Shown here: one piece after another, positions 1 to 6,299 of the stretch
Numbering within the stretch: position 1 is the first letter of the stretch
Layout of the letters: each line of letters begins with the position of its first letter
Source of the DNA: an uncultured Moraxellaceae bacterium
GTDB lineage: Bacteria > Pseudomonadota > Gammaproteobacteria > Pseudomonadales > Moraxellaceae
Direction: 5' to 3'
Assembly: GCA_937952925.1 (NCBI GenBank)
Contig: CALFYA010000021.1
Span: forward strand, 1 to 8,797
Length of the DNA stretch: 8,797 bases
Position numbers and translations under genes: made by a program
The notes under the pieces: model-generated
The model's database searches: none
What the model saw: the letters and a program-made list of their open reading frames with translations, nothing else
What the model was told of the DNA's origin: nothing

Positions 1-1167
1 CACAATCAACTTGGCAATCATCGGATCATAAAACGACGACACTTCTGTGCCGGTACTGACCCAACCATCGACCCGTACATCATCAGGGACATACACCTCG
101 GTCAGCGTACCTGCACTTGGTTGGAAGTTTTTGACCGGATCTTCGGCATAAATCCGCACTTCAATCGCGGCACCCTTCGGGGGCTGTTGCATGCGCTGCC
201 AATCGAGTGCGTCGCCTGCGGCGACTTTGAGCATACATTCAATCAAATCAAGCCCCGTCACCATCTCAGTGACCGGATGCTCAACTTGCAAACGGGTGTT
301 GACCTCCAAGAAATAAAATTCATCACGCGCAGCGTCATAAATAAATTCCACTGTACCAGCGCTGCGATAGTTGACCGACTTGCCGAGTTCAACCGCAGCT
401 TGATGCAAGCGTTGGCGGGTGGCTTCGGGCAGTAGCGGCGCGGGGGTTTCTTCCACCACTTTTTGATTGCGACGTTGCAAGGAGCAATCGCGCTCACCGA
501 GCGCCACCACTTGACCTTGACCATCCCCAAAAATTTGTACTTCTACGTGTCGGGCGCGATCGACAAAGCGCTCCAAAAACGCGCCTGAATCACGGAAAAA
601 CTGCTCGCCCATGCGTTTGACATTGTCATAGGCCGCCGACAATCCAGTTGCATCCTCACAACGGCTCAAGCCAATCCCACCCCCCCCAGCGGTGCTTTTG
701 AGCATGACCGGATAGCCAATCTGCTCGGCAGCAATCAAGGCTTCTTCGAGGCTATTGAGCAACGCGGTGCCCGAGGTCATGGGCACGTTGGCCGCGGCTG
801 CTAGCTCACGCGCCCGATGCTTGAGGCCAAATTCACGGATTTGGTGAGGGGTGGGGCCAATAAACGCAATGCCAGCCGTTTCACAGGCTTCAGCAAACTC
901 AGCACTTTCCGACAAAAAGCCATAACTTGGGTAGATCGCTTGTGCACCGGTTTGTGCCGCTGCCGCTAAAATTTTATCAATACGCAAATAGCTATCGGCG
1001 GCTTTTTCACCGCCTAATGCAATCGCCACATCCGCTTGATGCACATGCGGGGCATTGCGGTCGGCATCGGAGTAGATCGCCACGCTTTTGACGCCCAAAC
1101 GCTTGAGGGTGCGGATGGCGCGTAAGGCAATTTCGCCGCGATTGGCAATCAGTACAGTATCAAACAT
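1..1167 (-). CDS. uca: Urea carboxylase, N-terminal part (biotin carboxylase domain), cut by the left window edge
   Basis: The minus-strand frame is open from ATG at 1167 to base 1: 389 codons with no stop. The family is usually near 1200 residues, so the carboxyltransferase and biotin carrier domains lie outside the window. The enzyme carboxylates urea to allophanate using ATP, bicarbonate and biotin in the cytoplasm. Visible in order: VLIANRGEIA (5-14), YPSYGFLSE (79-87), K116 in the EFGLKH segment, ATP-grasp glycine loop with K157 and GGGGIG (161-166), H207/E209 in HVEVQ, E274, EVNTRLQVEHP (288-298) with R292, and R338 in EVRIYAED. The numbering of K116, R292 and R338 agrees with bacterial biotin carboxylase. 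The domain alone could be AccC or another biotin enzyme; the urea assignment rests on FGLKH and on atzF lying 10 bases upstream in the same direction. Oddity: YPSYGF replaces the common HPGYGF. Translation is probably coupled to atzF. Confidence 0.93.
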   Translation of the reverse strand, partial: MFDTVLIANRGEIALRAIRTLKRLGVKSVAIYSDADRNAPHVHQADVAIALGGEKAADSYLRIDKILAAAAQTGAQAIYPSYGFLSESAEFAEACETAGIAFIGPTPHQIREFGLKHRARELAAAANVPMTSGTALLNSLEEALIAAEQIGYPVMLKSTAGGGGIGLSRCEDATGLSAAYDNVKRMGEQFFRDSGAFLERFVDRARHVEVQIFGDGQGQVVALGERDCSLQRRNQKVVEETPAPLLPEATRQRLHQAAVELGKSVNYRSAGTVEFIYDAARDEFYFLEVNTRLQVEHPVTEMVTGLDLIECMLKVAAGDALDWQRMQQPPKGAAIEVRIYAEDPVKNFQPSAGTLTEVYVPDDVRVDGWVSTGTEVSSFYDPMIAKLIV

Positions 1168-1174
1168 GATCACA

Positions 1175-1180
1175 TCCTTA
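1175..1180 (-). promoter_or_regulatory. Shine-Dalgarno site of the urea carboxylase gene overlapping the atzF stop codon
   Basis: On the minus strand the sequence TAAGGA begins with the TAA stop of atzF (1180-1178). AAGGA is followed by a 7-base spacer and the ATG at 1167. The overlap of stop codon and ribosome site supports this start and suggests translational coupling of the two enzymes. Confidence 0.75.
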
Positions 1181-3007
1181 ATGGGTTGTTTTTGTGGCAG
1201 CGGCTTGGGCATTGCGATGAGCGATATAAGCGCGCCAGCCGCCAAACTCACTGATCGGTTGGGCGCTCGTCAGCGCATACGGCTCGCAAATAAAGCCTTT
1301 GACCCAACGACCATCGATCAACTCGACATTGCCAATACCCAGTGGTGGCGGAATTTCTGCGACAAATTCACCAAAACGTGCGGTGGGGATGTCCCACACT
1401 TCGACAATCAGGCTATGGCCTTGCTCACCCTCTGCACAGCGTGCCAAACCCGGTTTGGGTGGCACCGTGCCTGCGAGTGCATACAGCGCGTACTGCGGTG
1501 CAGTGAGGGTTTGCTCAACCAACACCGCTTGGCGGGTGGTGAGTTGGAAGTTCAGCGGCATACCCGTCAGGTGTGCACCCACAACAGCGACGCGCACATG
1601 TGTGGTACTGATGGGCAAATGTTCGGCATGCGTTGGGCGATTTGAGATGCCGAGCGTCCAGCCCACATGATTTTGCATCCGCTGTGCCAGTTCAGCCAAC
1701 GCACGGTCATACCATGCAGGTGCAATCAAGCTCACCCCAAACGGCAAGCCGTCGCTGCGTTTGGGCGCAGGAATGGCCAGTGCCGACAAGTCAGCCAGAT
1801 TGGTAAAATTGGTATACGTCCCCAGTACACTATTGAGTTCAATCGGTTGCTCAAGCAACGCTTGGATGGTGTAGATGGTTGGGGTGGTCGGTACAAGCAC
1901 ACAATCCACCGCCGCAAAGGTTTGGGCGATCTGCTGACTCAGCTCAGCCCGTTGATACTCGGCGTTGTACGCATCGACCGCACTAAACGAGCGGCCTTTA
2001 TCAATAATACTTTTGACCACCGGATGTGCGCTATCTGGATCAGACAACAGTTCACCCACTGCTGCGGTACGCTCAGCGACCCATGCGCCTTGATAAAGCT
2101 GTTTGGCGAGTCTTTCAAATGGCTCAAAATCAATCTGAATGATGGTTGCGCCAAGGTCAACCCACTGTTGTTGCGCCACTGCAAACGCCGCCGCTTGGAT
2201 CGGATCATCCGCAAAAAACAGTGACGCAGGAACGCCGATTTTGGGTGTGGACGAAAATGTCGCAGGGGTAGTGCGTGGGTGCACGCGTGAGTAAGGATCA
2301 AGCGGATCTGACCCGCCCATCAATTCGGCCACCAGCCATGCGTCTGCCACCGTCAGGGCAAACACTGAAATACAATCAAGCGTTTTGCAGGCGGGGAGTA
2401 GCCCCGTATTGGAAAACCAACCGCGTGTGGGTTTGAGTCCCACAATATTTTGCAGCGCCGCAGGGACACGCCCCGAACCTGCGGTATCGGTGCCCAGCGC
2501 AAACGGCACAATACCACGGCTGACCACGCTTGCCGAGCCGGAGCTGGAGCCACCACTGATATAAGCCGGATGAAATGGATTGGGGACGATGCCATACGGC
2601 GAGCGCGTGCCCACCAGACCGGTGGCAAATTGATCCAAATTGGTTTTGCCAATCACCACCGCGCCGAGTGCTTTGAGTTTTTGCACCACATGCGCATCAA
2701 CACTTGCAGGGGGTTGGAGAATTGGACACGCCGCGGTGGTCGGTAGACCTTCCACATCAATATTATCTTTGACGGCAAACGGAATACCGTACAACGGCAG
2801 ACGTGACCAATCACCACCCAATTCCACCAAACGAGCTGCAAGGTGTTCGAGTTGTAAGGTGAGTTGCTCACGACTCACCAGATGAATCCATGCCGGATCT
2901 TTGGGGTCTAAGTTGGCATGCCATGCCAACAGGGGTTCAAGCGATTGACCTTGTGTGCGGTACGCGTGCTGCCAATCAGCAATCGTCCACAAAGAGGAGG
3001 CGGACAT
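1178..3007 (-). CDS. atzF: Allophanate hydrolase
   Basis: 609 residues, typical for the family. It hydrolyses allophanate, the urea carboxylase product, to ammonia and CO2. An amidase-signature domain spans roughly 1-460. It carries the Ser-cisSer-Lys triad: K80 in PFAVKDNID, S154 in the SGGSSSGS loop, and S178 in GTDTAGSGR. The spacings equal those recalled for Pseudomonas AtzF (K91, S165, S189), shifted by 11. GLKPTRGWFSNTGLLPAC (190-207) is typical of allophanate hydrolases rather than GatA or other amidases. A C-terminal allophanate-hydrolase domain (about 470-597, starting VRVAVVGAHLTGMPLN) follows, so the protein is full length. The ATG at 3007 has AGGA (3016-3019) 8 bases upstream. It is the first gene of the operon, with urea carboxylase 10 bases downstream. 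A sigma-54-type promoter and NtrC-like palindrome precede it, suggesting induction by nitrogen limitation. Confidence 0.96.
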   Translation of the reverse strand: MSASSLWTIADWQHAYRTQGQSLEPLLAWHANLDPKDPAWIHLVSREQLTLQLEHLAARLVELGGDWSRLPLYGIPFAVKDNIDVEGLPTTAACPILQPPASVDAHVVQKLKALGAVVIGKTNLDQFATGLVGTRSPYGIVPNPFHPAYISGGSSSGSASVVSRGIVPFALGTDTAGSGRVPAALQNIVGLKPTRGWFSNTGLLPACKTLDCISVFALTVADAWLVAELMGGSDPLDPYSRVHPRTTPATFSSTPKIGVPASLFFADDPIQAAAFAVAQQQWVDLGATIIQIDFEPFERLAKQLYQGAWVAERTAAVGELLSDPDSAHPVVKSIIDKGRSFSAVDAYNAEYQRAELSQQIAQTFAAVDCVLVPTTPTIYTIQALLEQPIELNSVLGTYTNFTNLADLSALAIPAPKRSDGLPFGVSLIAPAWYDRALAELAQRMQNHVGWTLGISNRPTHAEHLPISTTHVRVAVVGAHLTGMPLNFQLTTRQAVLVEQTLTAPQYALYALAGTVPPKPGLARCAEGEQGHSLIVEVWDIPTARFGEFVAEIPPPLGIGNVELIDGRWVKGFICEPYALTSAQPISEFGGWRAYIAHRNAQAAATKTTH

Positions 3008-3047
3008 TGAAGCGATCCTATCTTGTATCCAAGTTTGTTTTTAGCAA

Positions 3048-3063
3048 AGCAAGTGATATGCCA
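3048..3063 (-). promoter_or_regulatory. Sigma-54 (RpoN) -24/-12 promoter of the atzF-urea carboxylase operon
   Basis: The minus strand reads TGGCATATCACTTGCT. This fits every specified position of the RpoN consensus TGGCAYR-N4-TTGCW, with the conserved GG (3062-3061) and GC (3050-3049) at the correct spacing. The preceding base is T, also as preferred. The predicted transcription start is near 3037, giving a leader of about 30 bases that contains the AGGA ribosome site and ends at the atzF ATG at 3007. Position, strand and function of the downstream genes all agree with a nitrogen-regulated promoter. The match is read by eye; transcription from it is inferred. Confidence 0.75.
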
Positions 3064-3146
3064 ATCGCCTAAAAATGCCAAAAAACAGCATCCTATGGTC
3101 TGATCTTGTGACAACGCCTACCTGTGTGTGCTGTTGCGGCGCATCG

Positions 3147-3167
3147 CTTGCACTGCCAACGTGCAAG
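3147..3167. promoter_or_regulatory. Candidate NtrC (NR-I) enhancer palindrome
   Basis: A perfect inverted repeat, CTTGCAC-N7-GTGCAAG, with 7-bp arms. Its core GCAC-N7-GTGC is the pattern of the strong NtrC sites upstream of enterobacterial glnA. The centre (3157) lies about 120 bp upstream of the start predicted from the sigma-54 element, a usual enhancer distance. It is the only good copy in the 258-base gap; a second site, common at NtrC promoters, was not found. It is also about 100 bp upstream of sthA, so an effect on that gene cannot be excluded. Confidence 0.6.
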
Positions 3168-3232
3168 ATGTTGTGGGTAAATGTTGGGTATTCGACCTTT
3201 GATGTATAGGGTTTTGCCCAAAAGCCGTTAAC

Positions 3233-3248
3233 ATCAACACAGGTTGAT
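3233..3248 (+). other. Small hairpin just upstream of the sthA ribosome site
   Basis: ATCAAC and GTTGAT form a perfect 6-bp stem around the tetraloop ACAG. The stem ends 4 bases before the GGAAG ribosome site of sthA, within the likely leader. It may be chance, or may affect start-site accessibility or mRNA stability. Confidence 0.3.
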
Positions 3249-3265
3249 CCTCGGAAGTAACACTC

Positions 3266-4675
3266 ATGGCTCGTCGAAAAAACAATTCACCACAATACCA
3301 ATATGATGCGCTGGTGCTCGGTGCAGGCCCTGCGGGCGAAGCGGCTGCCATGAAACTGGCCAAATCTGGTCTCAACGTCGGGATCGTTGATCAGCGTGAG
3401 CAAATGGGGGGCAACTGTGCCCATGTGGGCACGATTCCAAGCAAAGCGCTGCGGCAAACCGTGTTTAATATCATGCGCTATCAGCGCGATCCGTTATTCC
3501 AAAAAATTGGCGAATGGAAACATGTGCCACTCACCCAAATTTTGGGCAATGCGCGCAAAGTGATTGAGCAACAAGTCGATACCCACACCCGTTTTTATGA
3601 ACGCAATCAAATTGCCGTGCATCATGGGCAAGCGGTGATCGACAATCCGCATCTACTCACGGTCAAACTACGCGAAGGCGGCAGCACCCAACTGAGCTTT
3701 GACAAACTGGTGATTGCCACCGGTAGCCGCCCGTATCAGCCCAAAGAACTCGATTTTAGCCATCCACGCGTGTTTGATAGCGACAAAATCCTCACCCTCA
3801 ATTATCCGATCCAAAAAATCATCATCTATGGCGCAGGGGTGATTGGCTGCGAATACGCCTCGATTTTTATTGGGCTGGGCTACAAGGTCGAACTGATCAA
3901 CACCCAATCGCAATTGCTCAATTATTTGGATGACGAAATCGCGGATGCGCTGTCGTATTATTTGCGCGAGCTAGGCGTGTTGATCCGCCACAACGAGCAA
4001 ATCGAACGGCTAGAAACCTTCGAGGACAGTGTGATTTTGTATTTGCAATCGGGCAAGAAAATCAAAGCCGATGCAATTTTGTGGTGCAATGGTCGCTCGG
4101 GCAATACCGATCAGCTCAATCTTGCCGCGATGGGGCTGACCGCCAACAGTCGTGGACAGCTCACCGTCAATGCCCAGTATCAAACCGATGTTGAACATGT
4201 GTATGCGGCGGGTGATGTGATTGGTTGGCCTTCATTGGCCTCCGCCGCCTACGATCAAGGGCGTGCCGCTGCCGCCTATATGATCGGTGAAGACAACGTG
4301 TCACCGGTGGTCAGCGTGCCGACTGGCATTTACACCATCCCCGAAATCTCCTCGATTGGCAAAACCGAAAAAGAGCTGACCGATGACAAAGTGCCGTATG
4401 AGGTGGGACAAGCATTTTTCCGCCATCTGGCACGTGCGCAAATCACCGGTGATACGGTGGGGGTGCTCAAAATCTTATTCCACCGCGAAACCTTAGAGAT
4501 TTTGGGGATTCATTGTTTTGGCAACAACGCGGCTGAGATTGTGCATATCGGGCAAGCCGTCATGTTGTCGCCCAACAATAGCCTCAATTATTTTACCCAG
4601 ACCACCTTTAACTATCCGACCATGGCTGAAGCCTATCGGGTGGCGGCACTCAATGGGATGAACCGATTGTTTTAA
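3266..4675 (+). CDS. sthA: Soluble pyridine nucleotide transhydrogenase (NAD(P)+ transhydrogenase, Si-specific)
   Basis: 469 residues, close to the E. coli enzyme. This cytoplasmic FAD flavoprotein transfers hydride between NADPH and NAD+ and helps balance the two nicotinamide pools. The N-terminal FAD Rossmann motif GAGPAG is at 19-24. GGNCAHVGTIPSKALR (48-63) keeps one cysteine (C51) but has T56 where dihydrolipoamide dehydrogenase and glutathione reductase have the second redox cysteine; this is diagnostic of SthA. ATGSRP is at 151-156, the NAD(P)-binding GAGVIG at 189-194, the second FAD motif AAGDVIG at 314-320, and the C-terminal dimerisation domain from about 350, ending with FNYPTMAEAYR (448-458) instead of the disulphide enzymes' His-Pro active site. 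The ATG at 3266 has GGAAG (3253-3257) 8 bases upstream. The gene is divergent from atzF and stands alone on its strand until the acyltransferase 187 bases downstream. Confidence 0.96.
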   Translation: MARRKNNSPQYQYDALVLGAGPAGEAAAMKLAKSGLNVGIVDQREQMGGNCAHVGTIPSKALRQTVFNIMRYQRDPLFQKIGEWKHVPLTQILGNARKVIEQQVDTHTRFYERNQIAVHHGQAVIDNPHLLTVKLREGGSTQLSFDKLVIATGSRPYQPKELDFSHPRVFDSDKILTLNYPIQKIIIYGAGVIGCEYASIFIGLGYKVELINTQSQLLNYLDDEIADALSYYLRELGVLIRHNEQIERLETFEDSVILYLQSGKKIKADAILWCNGRSGNTDQLNLAAMGLTANSRGQLTVNAQYQTDVEHVYAAGDVIGWPSLASAAYDQGRAAAAYMIGEDNVSPVVSVPTGIYTIPEISSIGKTEKELTDDKVPYEVGQAFFRHLARAQITGDTVGVLKILFHRETLEILGIHCFGNNAAEIVHIGQAVMLSPNNSLNYFTQTTFNYPTMAEAYRVAALNGMNRLF

Positions 4676-4693
4676 TCAACATACATCAAGCGT

Positions 4694-4760
4694 GCGCCAA
4701 TATCTTCCTTAAGATACTGTAATAATGCATCTATTTTTAAGGAATAAAAAATGTTGGCGC
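4694..4760. repeat. Imperfect inverted repeat between sthA and the hexapeptide acyltransferase gene
   Basis: Outer arms GCGCCAA (4694-4700) and TTGGCGC (4754-4760) are perfect 7-bp complements. Inner arms TTCCTTAA (4705-4712) and TTAAGGAA (4737-4744) are perfect 8-bp complements. Asymmetric gaps of 4 and 9 bases lie between them. The centre is A/T-rich and weakly self-complementary (AGAT at 4712-4715, ATCT at 4729-4732). It starts 18 bases after the sthA stop codon. It could be an RNA hairpin ending or protecting the sthA transcript, a regulator site pair, or a relic of a small mobile element. No clean T-run follows the outer arm, so a simple intrinsic terminator is not supported. Confidence 0.5.
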
Positions 4761-4780
4761 TCCATCAGATCAGATATACT
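4754..4780 (+). promoter_or_regulatory. Weak candidate sigma-70 promoter for the hexapeptide acyltransferase gene
   Basis: TTGGCG (4754-4759) could serve as the -35 and TATACT (4775-4780) as the -10; the latter is one base from consensus. The 15-base spacer is short, which lowers confidence. The -35 would lie inside the right arm of the inverted repeat at 4694-4760, so that repeat might act as an operator. The resulting leader would be about 75 bases and would contain the hairpins at 4802-4839. Confidence 0.3.
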
Positions 4781-4801
4781 CCAACCCACCACATGTATAT
4801 G

Positions 4802-4839
4802 GCCTTGTCTAAACACAAGGCTCATCTGACGTAAGCGTC
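4802..4839 (+). other. Two small hairpins in the leader of the hexapeptide acyltransferase gene
   Basis: GCCTTGT (4802-4808) and ACAAGGC (4815-4821) make a perfect 7-bp stem around CTAAAC. GACG (4828-4831) and CGTC (4836-4839) form a 4-bp stem around TAAG. No T-run follows either, so they are not obvious terminators. They end 23 bases before the ATG at 4863. Confidence 0.4.
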
Positions 4840-4862
4840 GATTTAGCGCTGGAGCAAGAAGT

Positions 4863-5471
4863 ATGTCTACTGATTTGTCGGCAATTGACCCGAATGTATT
4901 GACCATTGAGCAAACGGCAACCTCAAAAATTCATGAAAAAATCATGTTAAATTTAGAGGGTTCGGGCAATGTGCTGATCATGGGAAACAAGGCACGTTTG
5001 GGCGCGATTCGTTTGGATGTGATGGGCAAAAACAACACCATTATCATTGAAGATTCAGTTTCTTACAAACGCGGTCATTTGCGCGTGGTGGGGGATAATC
5101 AAACCTTCCGGATTGGCAAAGGTACCACCATTGAAAAATGCTATTTCTTGTGCACGGAAGATTGCAACATTACCGTGGGTGAAAATTGCATGTTCTCGTA
5201 TGAGATCGTGATTCGTACCACCGATGCGCACTCCGTCCTTGATCTTGAAACCCGTGAGCGCATCAACAAAGCAGAAAGCATCAGTATTGGTAATCATGTC
5301 TGGCTCGGTGCAGAAGTGATGATCACCAAAGGCGTGAGCTTGCCCGATGATTGTATTGTCGGCGCGCGTTCGATTTGCAACCGTAGTGTCGATGAACCAC
5401 ATACCGTGATTGCAGGGATTCCTGCCAAAGTCGTCAAGCGTGGCGTGACGTGGGATCGTGAACGGATCTAA
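4863..5471 (+). CDS. Hexapeptide-repeat acyltransferase (left-handed beta helix, CatB/isoleucine-patch type)
   Basis: 202 residues. The protein is rich in the I/V-G-x-x hexapeptide periodicity of left-handed beta-helix acyltransferases, weak from about 35 and clear from 60 to 190. Examples are IGKGTTI (84-90), ITVGENCMFS (103-112) and ISIGNHVWLGAEVMITKGVSL (140-160). The likely catalytic histidine is H123 in RTTDAHSV, the place of the active-site His in this superfamily. The end, AGIPAKVVKRGVTWDRE (184-200), is typical of O-acetyltransferases acting on sugars or polysaccharides. Acetyl-CoA is the expected donor, but the acceptor cannot be told from sequence and no polysaccharide cluster is visible here. 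The ATG at 4863 has GGAG (4851-4854) 8 bases upstream. The gene ends tail to tail with the minus-strand LPLAT gene, 3 bases between stops, so it is probably a single-gene unit. Confidence 0.85.
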   Translation: MSTDLSAIDPNVLTIEQTATSKIHEKIMLNLEGSGNVLIMGNKARLGAIRLDVMGKNNTIIIEDSVSYKRGHLRVVGDNQTFRIGKGTTIEKCYFLCTEDCNITVGENCMFSYEIVIRTTDAHSVLDLETRERINKAESISIGNHVWLGAEVMITKGVSLPDDCIVGARSICNRSVDEPHTVIAGIPAKVVKRGVTWDRERI

Positions 5472-5474
5472 GGC

Positions 5475-6245
5475 TTAATGCTCAGTCAGTCGCGCGGAGA
5501 TTGATTGAGCAAGTTGCTCTCGCAGCTGCCATTTCACAACATCATGTTGCTCCACCGGAATGTCATGGGTTTGGATTCTGGGCAAAAACTCAAAATGCAG
5601 CGGCTGACGCCGTGGCACAAATGGTAATCCAGTGAGTCCGGTCGCCAGCGGGACAAACGCTTCGCCATCGCGCATATGACGCAATAAACCAGTCTTTTGC
5701 GCAGCTTTGCCTAAGAGCGACGCCTGAAAGTCGTTGGAATCATAGCGCAAATCAAAAGCTTCTTCGCCACCATGTGCGGCAAATGGAATGATGTCGTAGC
5801 CATGCTGTAGTGCCAATTCGACAAAACCGACCCGATTTTTCCAAATTAATTGATAGGCTTCGCCTTTATTTTTCATCACCTCACGCCCACCGCCGGGGAA
5901 GATCAAGATGTGCTGCTGCGCTTGCATCAAGGCACTGACCGATTCACGCGTGCCATTAAAGCCGCCAAAGCGTGTCACACCACGTCTCCACAGGGGCACC
6001 CGAAAATGTACCCGATCCGCCACCCCACGCATCCAAATCTGGTGGTGTAGATAAGTACCGATCACCAATGCGGGCACGTCGTAGCCAAACAAGGTGTGAT
6101 TGCCGACATACAAGGCAGGCCGAGCGGCATCAAGATGCTCAAGCCCTGCAAAGGTAGGCTGAAACCATGCGTCAATGCCCTGATAGGCGAGGCGTGCTTG
6201 TTGGAGTGAGGGTGGGCGAAAAGGCAACAAATCACGCGTGGTCAT
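5475..6245 (-). CDS. Lysophospholipid acyltransferase family protein (LPLAT, MGAT/DGAT2-like branch)
   Basis: 256 residues. It probably transfers an acyl chain to a glycerolipid or other alcohol at the membrane; the true substrate is unknown. Catalytic block I is GNHTLFGYDVP (48-58), with H50 and D56. Block II is GGFNGTRES (94-102). Block III is IFPGGGREVMKNKGEAYQL (115-133), a strong form of the acceptor-binding FPGG motif. Block IV is IIPFAAHGGEEAF (152-164). REV-x5-EAYQLIWKNRVGF resembles the MGAT/DGAT2-like subfamily more than classical PlsC. The spacing in block I is H-x5-D; PlsC-type enzymes usually have H-x4-D. No strong membrane segment is obvious. The ATG at 6245 is followed by a plausible N-terminus, but a good Shine-Dalgarno is not visible. 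It is 54 bases downstream of the DUF2939 gene on the same strand, so it may be the last gene of a purT-proximal transcription unit. Confidence 0.85.
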   Translation of the reverse strand: MTTRDLLPFRPPSLQQARLAYQGIDAWFQPTFAGLEHLDAARPALYVGNHTLFGYDVPALVIGTYLHHQIWMRGVADRVHFRVPLWRRGVTRFGGFNGTRESVSALMQAQQHILIFPGGGREVMKNKGEAYQLIWKNRVGFVELALQHGYDIIPFAAHGGEEAFDLRYDSNDFQASLLGKAAQKTGLLRHMRDGEAFVPLATGLTGLPFVPRRQPLHFEFLPRIQTHDIPVEQHDVVKWQLREQLAQSISARLTEH

Positions 6246-6299
6246 CAGGATTGCTCAGTGCGGTAGTCTGTAGGGTTATGGAAAAAATCACCTTGTTTG

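Noticed and set aside
121..435. Plus-strand open frame of 104 codons
   Set aside because: It lies antisense inside the urea carboxylase gene, whose minus-strand product has clear family motifs throughout.
1088..2224. Plus-strand open frames of 185 codons each (1088-1645 and 1667-2224)
   Set aside because: Both are shadows of the atzF coding strand; their products show no recognisable domain and are rich in Cys, Arg and His as expected of antisense frames.
3117..3131. Second NtrC site ending in the GTGC at 3128-3131
   Set aside because: The partner half-site 7 bases away is CCTA, not GCAC, so the match is only half.
3168..3190. Imperfect tandem repeat ATGTTGTGGGTA / ATGTTGGGTA
   Set aside because: Two short copies differing by a 2-base gap, with no known factor; likely chance.
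3184..3210. Possible sigma-70 promoter for sthA (TTGGGT, 15 bases, TATAGG)
   Set aside because: Both hexamers are poor and the spacer is short; not strong enough to list as a feature.
4802..4821. Intrinsic terminator for sthA
   Set aside because: The stem is good but is followed by CTCATCTGACG, with no T-run.
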